A stretch of 64,000 nt of DNA, from assembly GCF_014203645.1 (NCBI RefSeq), contig NZ_JACHJL010000003.1, positions 186,001 through 250,000 on the forward strand, in the 5' to 3' direction. The notes beneath the pieces were generated by a model. The model was not told the origin of the DNA. It made no database searches and was given only the letters and a program-made list of their open reading frames with translations. The position numbers were made by a program, and so were the translations under genes. Below are positions 8,298 to 17,118 of the stretch, in pieces (position 1 is the stretch's first letter; every line of letters starts with the position of its first letter). The stretch comes from Streptomyces zagrosensis (GTDB lineage Bacteria; Actinomycetota; Actinomycetes; Streptomycetales; Streptomycetaceae).

Positions 8298-10688
8298 ATG
8301 GCTGTTGAAGTGGGAATGGGCTATGTGTCCATCGTCCCGGAGGTGGAAGGCTTTGCCGGTGAACTGCAAAGGCAGGTAACCGGCCCGGCACAAGCCGCCG
8401 GAAATGAAGGTGGGCAGGCAGCCGGCGAGGGCTTCACCGGGAAAATGGGTGGAGTCCTAAAAGGCGGGCTTGCTGCTATTGGTCTCGCTGCTGCGGCGGT
8501 CCTGACCAAGGGTTTCATGGATGCTCTCGACCAGGGAGCCATCAACGGCAAGATCCAAGCACAGCTAGGAACGACCCCCGATGAAGCGGCCCGATACGGA
8601 AAAGCCGCAGGACAGCTTTACGCCCACGGAGTCACGGATTCGGTAGAGGAAGCGGCCGATGCGATATCCGGTGTCATGCGCTCGGGTATTCTCCCGCCGG
8701 ACGCCACCAACAAACAGATCGAGTCCATAGCCGGAAAGGTCACCGACCTTTCGAAAACGTTTGAACTCGACCTAGGCCAGACTAGCAATGCCGTTGGGCA
8801 AATGCTCAAAAATGGGCTTGCCAAGGACGGTACAGAAGCACTCGATATTTTGACCGCCGGCATGCAAAAGATGGGTCCGCGCGCCGATGACATGGCGGAC
8901 ACCATGAACGAGTATTCCACGAAGTTTCGGGATCTCGGATTGTCCGCGGCGGACGCTATGGGACTCATGTCTCAAGGTATGCAGGCAGGTGCCCGGGATA
9001 CGGATACTGTCGCCGACGCTTTGAAGGAATTTCAGATCAGGGCGACGGACGGCAGCAAATCTAGCAAAGAGGCGTATGAGGCTATCGGCCTCAATGCTGA
9101 AGCGATGACCAAGAAGATTGCCGCGGGTGGTCCTGGTGCCCGTGAAGGGCTGCAACAGGTTCTTGACGGGCTCAAGTCCATGAAGGACCCTGCCGAGCGC
9201 AGCGCCGCAAGCGTCGGACTTTTTGGCACGAAAAGCGAGGACCTCGGCCGGGCCTTGTATGCGCTCGACCCGAAGACTGCTGTAAAGGCCCTTGGGGACA
9301 CCGCCGGGGCAGCCGAAAAAATGGGCGACGCGCTGCACAACCATGCGGGTGCCAGGATTGAGCAGTTCAAGCGCGGGCTTGAAGTTGGGGTGACCAACTT
9401 CATGGGTGGCAGGGTGATACCCGCGCTTATGTCGTTTGGTAGCTTCATTGGCACGACATTCGGACCCGCGCTGAGTGTCGGTAAAGACCTGGTGACCGGT
9501 TTTTACGGATCTTTCGCCAGTTCGACAGGCGGGTCCGCCATCGATGTGTTCGGGCAGTCGCTTGCCGTCGTTGGGGGGACGCTGAAAGCCGCGTTCCTAC
9601 CTGGTTTGCAGTCGCTCGCGTCACTGGTACAGACGACCGTTCTTCCAGCCTTTCAGGGGCTCGGCAGTGTGCTCATGAACCAGTTCGTTCCGGCACTCAT
9701 GACGCTCTATACCGCCGTGGTCAGTGCCGTGGCGCCCATTTTGGCGTCTCTCGGCCGCATTCTCCTTGAGGTCATTTGGCCAGCCATGATGCGGGTGTAT
9801 GCGGCGGTAGCCGAGAACATGCAGCCCATCTTGTCGGCCCTTGCCCAGTTCATCGGTTCGCGGGTGGCTCCGGTAGTGCAGTCGCTCGGGAGCCGACTAT
9901 CCGACGTGGTGACCAAAGCGCGTCCCCTGATTGAGGTGGTGGCGTCTTTGGTGGCGTGGCTCGCCCGGCTTGCCGCGGACGTGCTCGGAGTGGTCGTGCC
10001 CGTACTCATCCGGTTGGCGGGTCCGGTGTTCTCTGCGCTATTCGGGGCTCTCGGCACCGTGATTGGGTGGATCGGTACCCTGATTGGGTGGCTGAGTAAG
10101 GGCGCGACGAGCGTACGCGGGATGGCGAATGCGGTCACAGGCTTCACGGGATCGGCGCGCGTCAAGTTCGGTGAGTTCATTGACTGGATGCGCGGTCTAC
10201 CGGGGCGGGTGACATCGGCTGTTGGAAACTTCCGATCCCTTCTCAGAGGGAAGGGCGCAGACCTTGCGCGGGGCATCCTAGATGGAATCCGGTCAATGGG
10301 TGGCTGGCTCGCCAGCGAACTCAAATCTTGGGCGAAGTCGGCCATTCCCGGGCCTATTGCGGATGCGCTCGGTATCAACTCGCCATCGACGGTCATGCGC
10401 GATGAGGTAGGCCGATGGCTGCCCCCGGGCGTGGTGGATGGAATCGACGCTGAGCAGTCCACGTTGGATGCACGTATTCAGTCGATGGTGACCATGCCGT
10501 CTTTCGACCCTGCACGACTGGCCGGGCCCGTGCGATCACCGACGATATCCGCTGCCCGGGACGCGACGGTTGCTGCGCTGCTGCGGGCCTTGGATGCCGA
10601 GCGGGCGCGGGAAATCGTCCTCCGTATCGGTGAGACGGACATAGCCCGCGCCGTTGCGTCCGGGCAGCGTCAACTGGCAAGGAGGTAA
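8298..10688 (+). CDS. Tail tape measure protein
   Basis: This 796-residue protein sets tail length. The N-terminus has the usual GxxAxxAAAAVLTKGF pattern (residues about 55-75), then a helical TP901-like core (QTSNAVGQMLKNGLAKDG; MQKMGPRADDMADTMNEYS). From about residue 370 to 620 there are several hydrophobic stretches (VSAVAPILASLGRILLEVI and LIRLAGPVFSALFGALG), typical of the part that can insert into the host membrane. The C-terminal region has GINSPSTVMRDEVGRWLPP, the recurrent ending motif of tape measures. At roughly 1.5 angstrom per residue this predicts a tail near 120 nm. Confidence 0.9.
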   Translation: MAVEVGMGYVSIVPEVEGFAGELQRQVTGPAQAAGNEGGQAAGEGFTGKMGGVLKGGLAAIGLAAAAVLTKGFMDALDQGAINGKIQAQLGTTPDEAARYGKAAGQLYAHGVTDSVEEAADAISGVMRSGILPPDATNKQIESIAGKVTDLSKTFELDLGQTSNAVGQMLKNGLAKDGTEALDILTAGMQKMGPRADDMADTMNEYSTKFRDLGLSAADAMGLMSQGMQAGARDTDTVADALKEFQIRATDGSKSSKEAYEAIGLNAEAMTKKIAAGGPGAREGLQQVLDGLKSMKDPAERSAASVGLFGTKSEDLGRALYALDPKTAVKALGDTAGAAEKMGDALHNHAGARIEQFKRGLEVGVTNFMGGRVIPALMSFGSFIGTTFGPALSVGKDLVTGFYGSFASSTGGSAIDVFGQSLAVVGGTLKAAFLPGLQSLASLVQTTVLPAFQGLGSVLMNQFVPALMTLYTAVVSAVAPILASLGRILLEVIWPAMMRVYAAVAENMQPILSALAQFIGSRVAPVVQSLGSRLSDVVTKARPLIEVVASLVAWLARLAADVLGVVVPVLIRLAGPVFSALFGALGTVIGWIGTLIGWLSKGATSVRGMANAVTGFTGSARVKFGEFIDWMRGLPGRVTSAVGNFRSLLRGKGADLARGILDGIRSMGGWLASELKSWAKSAIPGPIADALGINSPSTVMRDEVGRWLPPGVVDGIDAEQSTLDARIQSMVTMPSFDPARLAGPVRSPTISAARDATVAALLRALDAERAREIVLRIGETDIARAVASGQRQLARR

Positions 10689-10694
10689 GGGTAG

Positions 10695-11549
10695 TTGGGT
10701 ATGTGGATTGGGCGCCCTGGATCACTGCGTGAGATCACGGACGGCGCGTCATCGTTCGACCGAAGTCCTGACCTCAACGTGAGTGAGTTCCGCTCTCTAG
10801 CGGGGGGTGTCACCACGTGGGCGCCGCTCGTTGCCCCTCGCCGGCTCAAGCTCGCATGGGATGCGATGCAGCGAGACGACGTGCGGCACCTCGATCGCCT
10901 CGCGCGTCGGCTGGACCAGCTCGGGCCCGTTGCTGTGCTGGACCCGCTCGCGGGGAATCTGCTAGGCGGTGGGCAGGCTGCCGGGCTCGGTAACCCCGCG
11001 CGGTGGGCGGTCACCTCGGCATCCGGATCAAGCGACCTCATTTTGTACGGCGGTGACTACGGCGAGCACGTCCCCAACACCGTGTCAGTGGAAGCAATCC
11101 CCCCGTCGAACGGGCCGGACCTGTTCTTTCAACATCCGACGTGGACGGGCTACCCGGTGGCCCCGGGCACTGCGGTGACCTGGTGGGTGCCAGGACTGCT
11201 CGCCGCGGGCGCGGCACTTTCACAGCTTCGTATCGAGTGGTACGACGTGGCGAACTCACTGCTGTCCGCGGCGGCGACGAATACCCCGCTGGTGCCAATG
11301 GTGCACACCGTGCCAGCCGGGGCCGCGTATGCCCGCCCCGCCGTGCGGTTCTCCGCGAAAGGCATGTGGGTCATGGGGGAATCCGTGCTCGCCCTCGGCG
11401 ACGTGTCCGCCGCACTGCTGGCCGGTGACCGCCCGACCGGCGAGGGCTGTCCCAGCTACAGCATCACGCGGTACAGCCATGCGGCCATGGCCGGGGACGG
11501 CGCGTTCCGGGACATCGGCCTGGAACTGGTGGAGGTGAGCGGACCATGA
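10695..11549 (+). CDS. Distal tail (Dit-like) protein
   Basis: This 284-residue protein is in the first position after the tape measure. I chose TTG 10695 because it lies nine bases from AGGAGG; ATG 10701 is the alternative. The N-terminal part (MWIGRPGSLREITDGASSF then EFRSLAGGVTTWAP) resembles the N-terminal ring domain of distal tail proteins, with strands following. A middle jelly-roll-like region could bind carbohydrate. It links tail tube to baseplate. The next gene starts within its last codons (ATG 11546). Confidence 0.65.
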   Translation: MGMWIGRPGSLREITDGASSFDRSPDLNVSEFRSLAGGVTTWAPLVAPRRLKLAWDAMQRDDVRHLDRLARRLDQLGPVAVLDPLAGNLLGGGQAAGLGNPARWAVTSASGSSDLILYGGDYGEHVPNTVSVEAIPPSNGPDLFFQHPTWTGYPVAPGTAVTWWVPGLLAAGAALSQLRIEWYDVANSLLSAAATNTPLVPMVHTVPAGAAYARPAVRFSAKGMWVMGESVLALGDVSAALLAGDRPTGEGCPSYSITRYSHAAMAGDGAFRDIGLELVEVSGP

Positions 11550-13786
11550 ACGCAGGCGACCCAGCCCTGTCTTCTGCTTCGGCAGCCGGCGAGCGGTACG
11601 CCACTCACACCACCAGACTCGGCGGCCGGGATGTGTCAACTCAGGTAGAGAGCTGGTCACTTGAGCGCGCCTACGCCACCGACCTACCGGACGCCATGCG
11701 GGCTTTCAACGGGTCCACCAGTGCCCAACTGGACGTGACCGTGACCGGGACCGGGGGCCGCTCGGCGCCTGCCCTATACGGGCCGTGGGCCCCGCGCTCG
11801 TCCGGTGATGTGGCCCGTCCGGGGCAATCGGTCGTGGCGGGGTGGGGCATCAACGGCGGGGTCGTTGACGCGTTCCGCGGCACGGTGCGCAACCGCTCTG
11901 CCCAGTCCGGTACCGACCTGGTGCGGGTCTCCGCGCTGGACGGTGCCGAGCGGGTCCGGCAGCCCGCCGCGCTTCCGCGCCCGGACGGTGCGCTGTCCGA
12001 TCGCAACGGCAAGTGGACCGGGGCAGCGTCGCCGGTATGGGTGGTGGACCACCTGCTACGAGGCGCGGGAATTCACACCGCCCCGCCCCCGCGAGCGGGC
12101 AGCATCCTTTATGCCTCGCTGCATGGCGGTGCTGCCGCGAACGTCGGATATCTGGAAGGGATGAACGGGGATAGCGGCTTTTGGCAGAAAACGGATGCCC
12201 CGTTTGAGAGCGCGTTGGAGGGCGGTTTCAGCTCTCCGACAACCATCACATACATTCCGGCGCTGCTGCCGGTCAACCGGCGCTCGGATGGACTTTGGTT
12301 CGAGTTCTGGGCCAACACGGACGCCAACCTGTTCAGTGAACAGACCGTTAGAATCCAAACCGAATGGCTCGCGGGTGCCACCCCGCATTACGTCGCCATG
12401 GACGTCAACTTCACCACGGCCAAGCTCACCGCGTGGTCCGGGACCAACATCGACCCGACGAAGAACCAGGCGTTGCAATGGACGTGGGACAAACTCACGA
12501 CCCGCGGCACATTCCATATCGGCTGGTGGTTCACCTGGTCCACCACGGGAGTTCCCACGCTCGCCCCGGTCATCACGCAGGCAGGTTCCGTGATGAGCCC
12601 GGACTTTTTGTCAAACGGCACATTCGGCACGGTTCCCGCGGCAGCCGGCGCGCTCTACTCCGTGAGCTTCGCGGTGCAAAACATGCGCACCGAGTGTTAC
12701 CAGGTGTCGCAGATGACCGCGAAGCCGTCGAACCTCGCCGCGGCGACGCAAGACGGGACATGGAAGCGCACGGCGGCATTGGACATGCCCGTACTTCCGA
12801 TGCGGGCTATCCCTGCGGTGAGCGGGTCCGCATGGGATGTGATCACCGAGATAGCCCGCGCGACCCTCGCAACAGCCGAGTTCGACTCGGACGGGTTCTT
12901 TCGCTGGCGCAATCACACCAGGTGGGCCACTGTCCCGACAGTTCCCGATGTGGTGGTGACTTCCGCACGCGAACTCGGTTCGCTCACGATGACCGAGGAA
13001 ATCGACGCGTGCCGGAACCACTGCACTGTCAAATGGTCGAACTGGTCACGCGTAGAAGCAGACGGCATTACCGAGGTCCAGGAGTACCCGTCACCGGTCG
13101 CCATTGCCGCCGGGGCGACCCTTACGCGGACACTGCTGGTCGATGTGGACATGTACGACCCGCGCGCCCCCAAAACGGCGTACTCGGCGGACACCGGTTC
13201 CCCGAACCGGCTGGTCATCCGGGCTGGGTCCGCTGCATCGTCCGCCACGGTGGCCGGGGCCGTGGAGATCAGCGTTCGCCGTAACGGTGGGGCAGTCACG
13301 ATCACCATGCGGAATCGGTCGGCGAGCACGGTCTATTACCACGGTGTTTCGCTTATCGCCCTGGTGCACGCTGCCCGGCATGACCCGGTTCCCTCGCTGT
13401 GGTCGGCGCGGGACACGGTAAGCCAGTCCTATTACGGCGTGCAGGTTTACGAGCACGACGCGAAAGTATGGGTGCAGGACACCACGTCGGCAAGCACACT
13501 CGCGGTAGCGCTTCGGGAAGCCGGGGTGTATCCGCCCCCGCTGTTGCAGTCCGTGGAAATCCTGCCCGATCCCCGAATTCGCCTCGGCGACGTGGTGCGG
13601 GTGGTGGACAGCACAGGGGCTCAACTGGACACACTGGCTTGGGTCATTGGCAACAAGGCCCAAGGGAGCGGCGGGAAGATCACGCAAACGCTCACCCTCC
13701 GAGGCACGAAAGCCAACGGCGTACCAAAGGATTCGGGACTGACACCCGATCCGCCCACGCGTCCGAACGCGCCCCTACCGACCTAA
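11546..13786 (+). CDS. Tail-associated (baseplate/tip) protein
   Basis: This 746-residue protein overlaps the Dit-like gene by four bases. It lies where the tail-associated lysin/tip protein is encoded. The N-terminus (VSTQVESWSLERAYATDLP) and the mid-region DVITEIARATLATAEFDSD followed by FFRWRNH resemble the gp27-like hub seen in actinophage minor tail proteins. A lectin-like segment (about residues 190-400) interrupts the hub. The C-terminus (ILPDPRIRLGDVVRVVD) is the usual closing domain. No separate tail fibre gene is present in the window, so this protein may also do receptor contact. Confidence 0.65.
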   Translation: MNAGDPALSSASAAGERYATHTTRLGGRDVSTQVESWSLERAYATDLPDAMRAFNGSTSAQLDVTVTGTGGRSAPALYGPWAPRSSGDVARPGQSVVAGWGINGGVVDAFRGTVRNRSAQSGTDLVRVSALDGAERVRQPAALPRPDGALSDRNGKWTGAASPVWVVDHLLRGAGIHTAPPPRAGSILYASLHGGAAANVGYLEGMNGDSGFWQKTDAPFESALEGGFSSPTTITYIPALLPVNRRSDGLWFEFWANTDANLFSEQTVRIQTEWLAGATPHYVAMDVNFTTAKLTAWSGTNIDPTKNQALQWTWDKLTTRGTFHIGWWFTWSTTGVPTLAPVITQAGSVMSPDFLSNGTFGTVPAAAGALYSVSFAVQNMRTECYQVSQMTAKPSNLAAATQDGTWKRTAALDMPVLPMRAIPAVSGSAWDVITEIARATLATAEFDSDGFFRWRNHTRWATVPTVPDVVVTSARELGSLTMTEEIDACRNHCTVKWSNWSRVEADGITEVQEYPSPVAIAAGATLTRTLLVDVDMYDPRAPKTAYSADTGSPNRLVIRAGSAASSATVAGAVEISVRRNGGAVTITMRNRSASTVYYHGVSLIALVHAARHDPVPSLWSARDTVSQSYYGVQVYEHDAKVWVQDTTSASTLAVALREAGVYPPPLLQSVEILPDPRIRLGDVVRVVDSTGAQLDTLAWVIGNKAQGSGGKITQTLTLRGTKANGVPKDSGLTPDPPTRPNAPLPT

Positions 13787-13799
13787 GCCTAGGGGGGAC

Positions 13800-14057
13800 A
13801 TGGAAGACGAGCGGGGCGACCCGTTGGGCGTCCGTATCGGCGCCCGTGAAATCTATGACGAGGTTGTTGGGCTCCGCGGTGACGTTCAGCGGCTCGGACA
13901 ACAGGGGGAAAACGTGGACGAGACGCTAGAGGATCACGAGTCGCGTATTCGCGGGCTTGAGAGCGAGCGGGGCAAGTTCGTCTTGCCCGTCGCGCTGATT
14001 ACCGCGGTGGCGACCGTCGTTGCGGCGGGACTGACCGTCGCACGCCTCGCCGGCTAG
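13800..14057 (+). CDS. Small coiled-coil membrane protein, holin candidate
   Basis: This 85-residue product has an N-terminal coiled coil (residues about 18-58) and one transmembrane helix (FVLPVALITAVATVVAAGL). Proteins of this design just upstream of the endolysin are usual holin candidates in actinophages. The ATG follows TAGGGGGGAC. A terminator follows at 14078. A spanin-like or holin-partner role is equally possible, since a second small membrane protein follows the endolysin. Confidence 0.6.
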   Translation: MEDERGDPLGVRIGAREIYDEVVGLRGDVQRLGQQGENVDETLEDHESRIRGLESERGKFVLPVALITAVATVVAAGLTVARLAG

Positions 14058-14077
14058 AGATCCGACCAGAACCACCA

Positions 14078-14110
14078 GCCCCGTTCCGGGCTTACCGGAC
14101 GGGGCTTTTT
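14078..14110 (+). terminator. Intrinsic terminator before the endolysin
   Basis: GCCCCGT (14078-14084) pairs with ACGGGGC (14099-14105), extended by CCGG/CCGG after a bulged T, followed by five T. It ends the tail/holin transcript. Confidence 0.85.
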
Positions 14111-14134
14111 CATGCCTGAAACCAGGGGGATTCA
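14111..14134 (+). promoter_or_regulatory. Conserved post-terminator leader, copy 2
   Basis: This starts CATGCCTGAAACCAGGGGGA and runs to the endolysin ATG. It matches copies at 4241 and 17091 with only a few differences and again follows a terminator T-run directly. Confidence 0.6.
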
Positions 14135-15136
14135 ATGTCAGGTGTTGACGCCATGCTGTCCGCTGCTGCTGCGGACGTTGGCTATAAGGAGGGCCCGAGC
14201 AACAAGACCAAGCACGGTGCTTGGTACGGGCTGGACTACAACCCGTGGTGCGACATGGCGGTGAGCTACTGGGCGCACAAGAGCGGTAACGCTGCGGTCG
14301 TCGGGCGGTTCGCCTACTGCCCGAGCCACGTGAATTGGTTCCGTGCGCGGGGCCAGTGGGTGAGTAAGAATGCGCCCGCAAAGCGCGGGGACATTGTGTT
14401 CTATTCGTGGGACGGCGGACCGGTCGCCGATCACGTCGGCATCGTCACCGAGGACGCCCCGGCGGGCGGGACGCTGCGCACCATCGAGGGCAACACGTCC
14501 GCGGGCAACGCGGGCAGTCAGGGCAACGGCGACGGCTGCTATCGGCGCACCAGGTCCCGGGCGTCCGTCCTCGGGTTCGGCCGCCCCGCCTACCCGGGCA
14601 GCTGGAACGGGGGCAGCTCGTCCCCCTCGCGGGCCCGGGTGACCATCGGCGGTCTGTCGTACGGCTACGGGGCCAAGGGTGCCCACGTGACCCGGGTGGG
14701 TCAGGCCCTGGTAAAGCGCGGGTTCGGCAAGCACTACGCCGAGGGCCCGGGGCCCCTGTGGTCCGACGCGGACACGCTCAACTATCGGGACTTTCAGCGG
14801 TCGTTGGGCTACCGCGGAGCCGACGCGGACGGGGTGCCCGGACCGACCAGTCTTACGCGGCTGCTCGGCTCGACCGGCAAGCCCGCCGCCCTCGCGCCCT
14901 TCCCCGGGGCCGCGTGGTTCAAGAAGAACCCGCGGAGCCCGCTCGTGACCGCCATGGGTCGCCGCCTAGTCGCCGAGGGGTGCGGCCGGTACGTGTCCGG
15001 CCCGGGGCCGCAGTGGACCGACGCGGACCGCAAGAGCTACGCCGCGTGGCAGCGAAAGCGCGGGTTCTCCGGGGCCGACGCGGACGGCTGGCCCGGCAAG
15101 ACCACGTGGGACGCGCTCAAGGTCCCGGCGGTCTGA
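14135..15136 (+). CDS. Endolysin: CHAP amidase with two C-terminal peptidoglycan-binding repeats
   Basis: This 333-residue lysis enzyme cuts host peptidoglycan at the end of the lytic cycle. Residues about 1-150 form a CHAP/NlpC-P60-like domain with catalytic Cys in NPWCDMAVSYW (C39), His in VADHVGIVTE (H100) and a polar partner in IEGNTS. A Ser/Gly linker follows. Two related domains of about 75 residues each (near 170-245 and 255-330) contain RGADADGVPGPTS and SGADADGWPGKTT, the calcium-site-like pattern of actinophage PGRP/peptidoglycan-binding repeats. There is no signal peptide, so export depends on a holin. Confidence 0.87.
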   Translation: MSGVDAMLSAAAADVGYKEGPSNKTKHGAWYGLDYNPWCDMAVSYWAHKSGNAAVVGRFAYCPSHVNWFRARGQWVSKNAPAKRGDIVFYSWDGGPVADHVGIVTEDAPAGGTLRTIEGNTSAGNAGSQGNGDGCYRRTRSRASVLGFGRPAYPGSWNGGSSSPSRARVTIGGLSYGYGAKGAHVTRVGQALVKRGFGKHYAEGPGPLWSDADTLNYRDFQRSLGYRGADADGVPGPTSLTRLLGSTGKPAALAPFPGAAWFKKNPRSPLVTAMGRRLVAEGCGRYVSGPGPQWTDADRKSYAAWQRKRGFSGADADGWPGKTTWDALKVPAV

Positions 15137-15153
15137 CCACGGCCCGTAACAGC

Positions 15154-15173
15154 GGTCCCCCTCGGCGGGGACC
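15154..15173 (+). terminator. Hairpin after the endolysin
   Basis: Perfect arms GGTCCCC and GGGGACC surround the loop CTCGGC. There is no T-run, so this is either a weak terminator or an mRNA-stabilising hairpin. Confidence 0.5.
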
Positions 15174-15231
15174 AGCTCGGGAACGCAAACGCGGACCCGT
15201 TCACACTCAGCAACTTTCAGGGGCAACACCC

Positions 15232-15486
15232 ATGCAGTTCATCAAGACCCATCCGGCCCGTATCTACGCCGTTGCGGTCGCCGCTCTGGCCCTGGTCGCC
15301 CACTACGTCCCCGAGCTGCCGAGCGCGCTCGTCCTCGGCCTGGTCGCCGCGGTGCTCGGTACCGGTGAGGCGGTGCAGCGCGCCGAGGACCGTAAGACCG
15401 CCGAGACCGCATCGGCCGGCGAGGGCGGCCCGCTCGACGAGCGCCAGGGCGACGACCAGGCCGACGCCGACGAGCTGTCCGCGTGA
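15232..15486 (+). CDS. Second small membrane protein after the endolysin, holin-like
   Basis: This 84-residue protein has one or two hydrophobic segments (IYAVAVAALALVAHYV and ALVLGLVAAVLGTGEAV, about residues 10-45) and an acidic soluble tail (DERQGDDQADADELSA). Actinophages often place such a protein beside the lysin as holin or antiholin. Its stop overlaps the next start (GTGA at 15483). It could pair with the coiled-coil protein at 13800 in lysis timing, but that is inference from position. Confidence 0.55.
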   Translation: MQFIKTHPARIYAVAVAALALVAHYVPELPSALVLGLVAAVLGTGEAVQRAEDRKTAETASAGEGGPLDERQGDDQADADELSA

Positions 15487-16061
15487 GCTATCGGCACGTC
15501 GCACTCATGGGCCGGGCGGGGGCAGGGAAGGACACCGCCGCCGCTCGGCTCGTGAGCCGGTACCAGTTCGTTCGGGTGGCGTTCGCGGACCCGCTCAAGG
15601 ACTCCGCCCTAGGGCTGGACCCGATCGTTGGGGCCGAGAGCACGTCTTACGGCTCGCTCCCGATCCGGCTGTCTGACGTGGTGCGCCGGTACGGGTGGGA
15701 CCGCGCGAAGAACAGCTATCCCGAGGTACGGCGCACCTTGCAGAACCTCGGCGAGACCGTCCGCACGGACGACCCGGATTTCTGGCTCCGTATGGCGCTG
15801 GACAAGGTGCGCACCGCCGACCGGAGGTCCCTGTCCGTCGTCGTCTCGGACGTGCGCTACGCCAACGAGGCGGACGCGCTGCGGTGCGCGGGGGCCCTCA
15901 TGGTCCGCATCGAGCGGCCCGAGGCGACTGCCGGGGGCGAGGCCGCGCGGCACGTCTCCGAGCTGGACCTAGACGCGTACCCGGCGGACGTGACGATCCC
16001 GAACACAGGCACGGTCGCCGACCTTGACGCCCTGGTGGACGCGCTCGCGGTCCGCCGCTGA
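15483..16061 (+). CDS. Phage deoxynucleoside monophosphate kinase
   Basis: This 192-residue P-loop kinase raises dNTP supply during phage replication. The GTG start overlaps the upstream stop. The Walker A loop is GRAGAGKD at residues 10-17, with FVRVAFADPLKDSAL following, a hallmark of phage dNMP kinases (T4 gp1 group). SVVVSDVRYANEADAL near residue 120 fits the Walker B/lid region. It is the first gene of the replication module and is coupled to the lysis genes only by overlap. Substrate range cannot be read from the sequence. Confidence 0.85.
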   Translation: MSYRHVALMGRAGAGKDTAAARLVSRYQFVRVAFADPLKDSALGLDPIVGAESTSYGSLPIRLSDVVRRYGWDRAKNSYPEVRRTLQNLGETVRTDDPDFWLRMALDKVRTADRRSLSVVVSDVRYANEADALRCAGALMVRIERPEATAGGEAARHVSELDLDAYPADVTIPNTGTVADLDALVDALAVRR

Positions 16062-16176
16062 CCAGCGGGTGACGGGGTGGTGAAAGTGCCCCCTGTCTTT
16101 CTTTCTCTCGGTTTTTTCTTGTTCACCAAAAAAGTAAGGCTATTTCGTCACCTCATCACCCCTCGCCCCGCTGGTC
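16060..16176. repeat. Long imperfect inverted repeat with AT-rich centre
   Basis: The left arm begins GACCAGCGGGTGACGGGG at 16060 and the right arm ends CGCCCCGCTGGTC at 16176. About 20 of 26 arm positions can pair. The centre holds a pyrimidine tract (CTTTCTTTCTCTCGG) and an A-run, unusual in this GC-rich sequence. A weak promoter-like pair, TTGTTC (16119) and TATTTC (16141), spaced by 16 bases, lies inside. It may be a regulated leader for the exonuclease gene. Confidence 0.5.
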
Positions 16177-16208
16177 GCACCCAAGCACAGCAATACGAGA
16201 GGGAACCA

Positions 16209-17042
16209 ATGCCCGGAGCTATCCGGACGATTCAGCGCGGGGGCTCACGGTGGTACGTGGACCCGGTAACCGCGATCAAATACCCGGGCGTGACAAGCGT
16301 GGTCGCCATGCTGCCCAAGCCTTTCCTTGTCTGGTGGGCTGCCCGGATGACCGCCGAAACCGCGGTTGCCAACCTTCCAGCTGTGGCGTCGATTGCCGAG
16401 CGGGACGCGACCGGGGCAATTGATTACCTGCGTAATGCTCACAGCCGCTATACCCGTCTGCGGGCGAAGGTCGGCAGTGATGCCCACGACCTCTTTGAGC
16501 GCATGATCCGAGGAGAGATGGTCGGGCGGGTTCATCCCGACCTAGAGCCGTACCGCGGAGGATTCGCCGAATTCCTTGACGTGGTGCGCCCCGAGTTGGT
16601 CCGCGCGGAAGACATTGCGTGGTCCGACTCGCACGAGTACGCGGGCAGCTTTGACGCGATCCTGCGGGTTCGGCTCGGCGAGGACGGAAAGCCCGACCAC
16701 GTGTCCGGCGAGTGGCACACGCTGATTGTCGATTGGAAGACGAGCAAGAGCACGTATCCCGATGTGGCGTTGCAGATGAGCGCTTACGCGCACGCCGACA
16801 AGATCGTTGCCCCTGACGGGACTTCCGAGCCGATGCCGGCATTCGACGGGGCCGCCGTTCTCCACATTACCCCGGAAGGTTGGGCGTTCAAGCACGTTCG
16901 CATCGACCGCGAGGTTTTCGACACCTTCCTGACGCTGCGGCGCGTTTTCACGTGGGACCGAGAAACGTCTAAGTCCGTGATCGGCCGAGCAATCGCCGAG
17001 AGCGCCCGCCGACTCATCACCGGTACGCAGCGGCGCGCATAG
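16209..17042 (+). CDS. PD-(D/E)XK exonuclease, Cas4/RecB-like
   Basis: This 277-residue nuclease starts at ATG 16209 after GAGAGGGAACC; the open frame upstream lies in the structured non-coding leader. The catalytic pattern is clear: H93, then GSFDA with D149, then VDWKTSK with D175 and K177, and the QxxxY motif at Q189-Y193. This arrangement is shared by Cas4, RecB and phage 5'-3' exonucleases. No four-cysteine iron-sulfur cluster is visible, unlike canonical Cas4. Its likely role is processing DNA ends for phage recombination and replication. It is followed by a terminator. Confidence 0.85.
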   Translation: MPGAIRTIQRGGSRWYVDPVTAIKYPGVTSVVAMLPKPFLVWWAARMTAETAVANLPAVASIAERDATGAIDYLRNAHSRYTRLRAKVGSDAHDLFERMIRGEMVGRVHPDLEPYRGGFAEFLDVVRPELVRAEDIAWSDSHEYAGSFDAILRVRLGEDGKPDHVSGEWHTLIVDWKTSKSTYPDVALQMSAYAHADKIVAPDGTSEPMPAFDGAAVLHITPEGWAFKHVRIDREVFDTFLTLRRVFTWDRETSKSVIGRAIAESARRLITGTQRRA

Positions 17043-17054
17043 GCAACAGCACTA

Positions 17055-17090
17055 GCGGGCGGAGTCGCATTCCAGCGGCCCGCCCTTTTT
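17055..17090 (+). terminator. Intrinsic terminator after the exonuclease
   Basis: GGGCGG (17057-17062) pairs with CCGCCC (17080-17085), followed by five T. Confidence 0.8.
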
Positions 17091-17118
17091 CATGCCCAAA
17101 ACCAGGGGGATTCACAGC
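17091..17118 (+). promoter_or_regulatory. Conserved post-terminator leader, copy 3
   Basis: This begins CATGCCCAAAACCAGGGGGA and runs to the ATG of the directionality factor. It is nearly identical to the copies at 4241 and 14111. Confidence 0.6.

Noticed and set aside
16209..17042. Cas4 adaptation protein for the CRISPR array
   Set aside because: The motif order fits Cas4/RecB nucleases, but there is no iron-sulfur cysteine set, and it sits in a phage replication module 18 kb from the array; a phage exonuclease is the simpler reading.
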